Assembly: GCA_937889485.1 (NCBI GenBank)
Contig: CALAPG010000288.1
Location: 1 to 8,258 of the forward strand
DNA from: an uncultured Moraxella sp.
Lineage (GTDB): Bacteria > Pseudomonadota > Gammaproteobacteria > Pseudomonadales > Moraxellaceae
DNA length: 8,258 nucleotides
Direction: 5' to 3'
The notes beneath the pieces were generated by a model. The model was given only the letters and a program-made list of their open reading frames with translations, had not been told where the DNA came from and ran no database searches. Both the position numbers and the translations under genes were made by a program. Every line of letters begins with the position of its first letter. The stretch's first letter is position 1. Below are positions 6,914 to 8,258 of this stretch, one piece after another.

Positions 6914-7591
6914 ATGTCGATCAAAGATTGGCACATGGATGAAAGACCGCGTGAAAAAATGCTACTCAAGGGGGCGCAAAGCTTATCAGATAGTGAAATC
7001 TTAGCTATTTTTTTAAGAACAGGCACAAAAAACCAATCTGCCATAGAACTTGGGCGGCAACTTATCGAAAAATTTGGCAGTCTTGCCCAGTTACTCGCCG
7101 CTCCCAGTGAGGAAGTGATGGCTTGCCATGGGATAGGTATCGCAAAATACACCCAGCTTTTAGCTAGCCTTGAAATGGCAAAACGCTACCTAGCCACCCA
7201 AGTCAAACAAGCCCCAAGCCTAAATAGCAGCCAACTGGTCAAAGACTATCTCACCACCCAACTACGCCCGCTACCACGAGAAGTGTTTGCAGTCTTATTT
7301 TTGACCAATGAACTCACTTTAATACAGTTTGAAATCTTATTTACAGGTGGTATGTCATCTTGCTCAGTTTGCGTCCGAGAAGTGCTCAGACAAGCATTAA
7401 AATATGGTGCCAGTCAGCTGATTATCGCGCATAACCACCCGACTACCTCGGCACAGCCGTCAAAAGCGGATATCGAACTCACCCAACACCTAAAAAATGC
7501 TTGTCAGTGGGTTGATTTAACACTGGTCGATCATATCATCGTGGGACAGGATACCACCCAATCACTACAAGAACTTGGAGAATTTAACTAA
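6914..7591 (+). CDS. radC: RadC family JAB1/MPN+ (JAMM) domain protein
   Basis: RadC proteins combine an N-terminal helix-hairpin-helix-like region with a C-terminal JAMM metalloprotease-like domain. The earlier DNA-repair role in E. coli has been disputed and the function is not established. The 225 residues match the family length. The N-terminal part has MDERPREKML, SLSDSEILAIFLRTGT and CHGIGIAKYTQLLASLEMA (71-89). The metal site HNHP-x6-S-x2-D is intact: His173, His175, Ser183 and Asp186. Two family blocks deviate: the usual VHPRE is VCVRE (152-156), and the HNHPSG signature reads HNHPTT (173-178). The ATG at 6914 has AAGG 9 bases upstream. The gene diverges from coaBC as in E. coli and converges with the DUF4126 gene after only 15 bases. 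Confidence 0.93.
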   Translation: MSIKDWHMDERPREKMLLKGAQSLSDSEILAIFLRTGTKNQSAIELGRQLIEKFGSLAQLLAAPSEEVMACHGIGIAKYTQLLASLEMAKRYLATQVKQAPSLNSSQLVKDYLTTQLRPLPREVFAVLFLTNELTLIQFEILFTGGMSSCSVCVREVLRQALKYGASQLIIAHNHPTTSAQPSKADIELTQHLKNACQWVDLTLVDHIIVGQDTTQSLQELGEFN

Positions 7592-7606
7592 CCGCGCTTT
7601 TTTAGA

Positions 7607-8188
7607 CTAACGGCGATTTACCCGTCCTTTTATTTTACTTACCGCCCAAATCAGCATCAACAAGCCTATCACCAGCGCAATCACCGCAAAAATAGGCGAG
7701 AAAATCGCCAATAACGACAACCCAACTGCTGTGCCCGTTTCTGCCACGGACACCACAGGATTACCCAAACCGCCTGTAGTAGCTGTAGAAGCTACCCGCG
7801 TGGTAGCTGCCGCCCCCCTAATAGTAGCCGCTGCCCCACCGCCTGCCACAATTGCCAGCGCCCAAGTCAACGCAGGACTCATATCCGACAACGTAGAGGC
7901 CATAACCATCGTACCTGCAACGCCTGCCAATGGCACCGCAATCGTATCTAACACATGATCCACATATGGCACCAAATAACTAATCGACTCCACAATACTT
8001 GCCACCCCCAGAATAATCAACGCAGGGGTAGATGCGACCCATTGCCAACTCTCATTGAGTGGTAACACACCAAAATAAGCAGCACAGCTTAGCGCAAATA
8101 ATGGCACAAAAACCCGAAAGCCCGAACTTGCCGCCAACCCAATCCCCAAAAAAATACTCAAAATCATTTCTGTGGTCATATTCACCAT
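7607..8188 (-). CDS. DUF4126 family integral membrane protein
   Basis: The 193-residue product is very hydrophobic, with likely membrane segments at about 8-40, 53-75, 83-101, 107-122 and 155-183. It ends in a basic cytoplasmic-type tail (KIKGRVNRR). It matches what I recall of DUF4126: GFRVFVPL near the N-terminus, a YLVPYVDHVLDTIAVP block at about 71-86, a Gly/Ala-rich loop (AGGGAAATIRGAA), and STATTGGLGNPVVSVAE at about 134-150. No biochemical function is known to me. ATG 8188 and an in-frame ATG at 8179 (three codons later) are both possible, since neither has a strong ribosome binding site. It converges with radC with no clear hairpin terminator between them. The gene may be cotranscribed with the one ending at 8217. 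Confidence 0.82.
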   Translation of the reverse strand: MVNMTTEMILSIFLGIGLAASSGFRVFVPLFALSCAAYFGVLPLNESWQWVASTPALIILGVASIVESISYLVPYVDHVLDTIAVPLAGVAGTMVMASTLSDMSPALTWALAIVAGGGAAATIRGAAATTRVASTATTGGLGNPVVSVAETGTAVGLSLLAIFSPIFAVIALVIGLLMLIWAVSKIKGRVNRR

Positions 8189-8216
8189 CTCATGCCAACA
8201 TTATTATTAACTGAAG

Positions 8217-8258
8217 TTACGCACCGCTAATAGCCTTAAGCTGGGCAAAAGCCGACTG
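8217..8258 (-). CDS. C-terminal end of an upstream gene (partial, unidentified)
   Basis: On the minus strand a frame entering from the window edge reads QSAFAQLKAISGA and stops at TAA (8217-8219), 28 bases before the DUF4126 ATG. It resembles an amphipathic C-terminal helix, but 13 residues are too few to name a family. A second minus-strand frame is also open through the edge, so the reading frame is not certain. Confidence 0.35.
   Translation of the reverse strand, partial: QSAFAQLKAISGA

Noticed and set aside
7592..7606. Possible terminator between radC and the DUF4126 gene (GC-rich bases followed by six T)
   Set aside because: No stem of useful length can be drawn. The similar CTAACCGCG and CTAACGGCG segments are direct, not inverted, repeats.
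7731..7958. Plus-strand Ala/Pro/Val-rich ORF antisense to the DUF4126 gene
   Set aside because: Its composition is explained by the complement of the Gly/Ala/Thr-rich membrane protein. No start signals are seen.

Overview
The window looks like a chromosomal housekeeping segment from a gammaproteobacterium, most likely a member of the Moraxellaceae (Moraxella, Psychrobacter or Acinetobacter relatives). This rests on the gene order ibaG-murA-hisG-hisD, a short-form HisG, and protein sequences close to the gammaproteobacterial versions of RsmI, YraN, CoaBC and RadC. The assignment is from recall of families and synteny, not from a search. There are no tRNA or rRNA genes, no CRISPR array, no insertion sequence and no phage or plasmid genes.

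Layout, left to right. Positions 1-57 hold the first 19 codons of a TerC-family membrane protein on the minus strand. Positions 58-408 are a gene-poor stretch with a possible promoter for that gene and some short open frames of doubtful meaning. Positions 409-3965 are a minus-strand cluster transcribed in the order ibaG (BolA family), murA (peptidoglycan precursor synthesis), hisG and hisD (histidine synthesis). It has a good sigma70-type promoter just upstream of ibaG, and the first three genes are only 6-12 bases apart. yraN (minus) and rsmI (plus) then diverge from a 66-base gap. rsmI and coaBC converge on a perfect bidirectional terminator at 5433-5467. coaBC (minus) and radC (plus) diverge from a 92-base gap with overlapping promoter-like elements. 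radC converges with a DUF4126 membrane protein gene (minus). The last 42 bases probably carry the C-terminal codons of another minus-strand gene.

The genes do not form one pathway. They are core functions: histidine biosynthesis steps 1 and last, the first committed step of murein synthesis, 16S rRNA C1402 2'-O-methylation, two steps of coenzyme A synthesis, and two poorly understood conserved proteins (YraN, RadC). I found no convincing undescribed multi-gene system.

The most unusual item is inside coaBC: a histidine/aspartate-rich insertion (11 His in 18 residues, preceded by a Cys pair) in the CoaB half, encoded by an imperfect 6-base repeat. It looks like a metal-binding loop grafted onto a CoA biosynthesis enzyme. 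Smaller oddities are an exact 15-bp tandem duplication of the hisD 3' end including its stop codon, an inverted repeat over the ibaG promoter, and motif deviations in RsmI and RadC.
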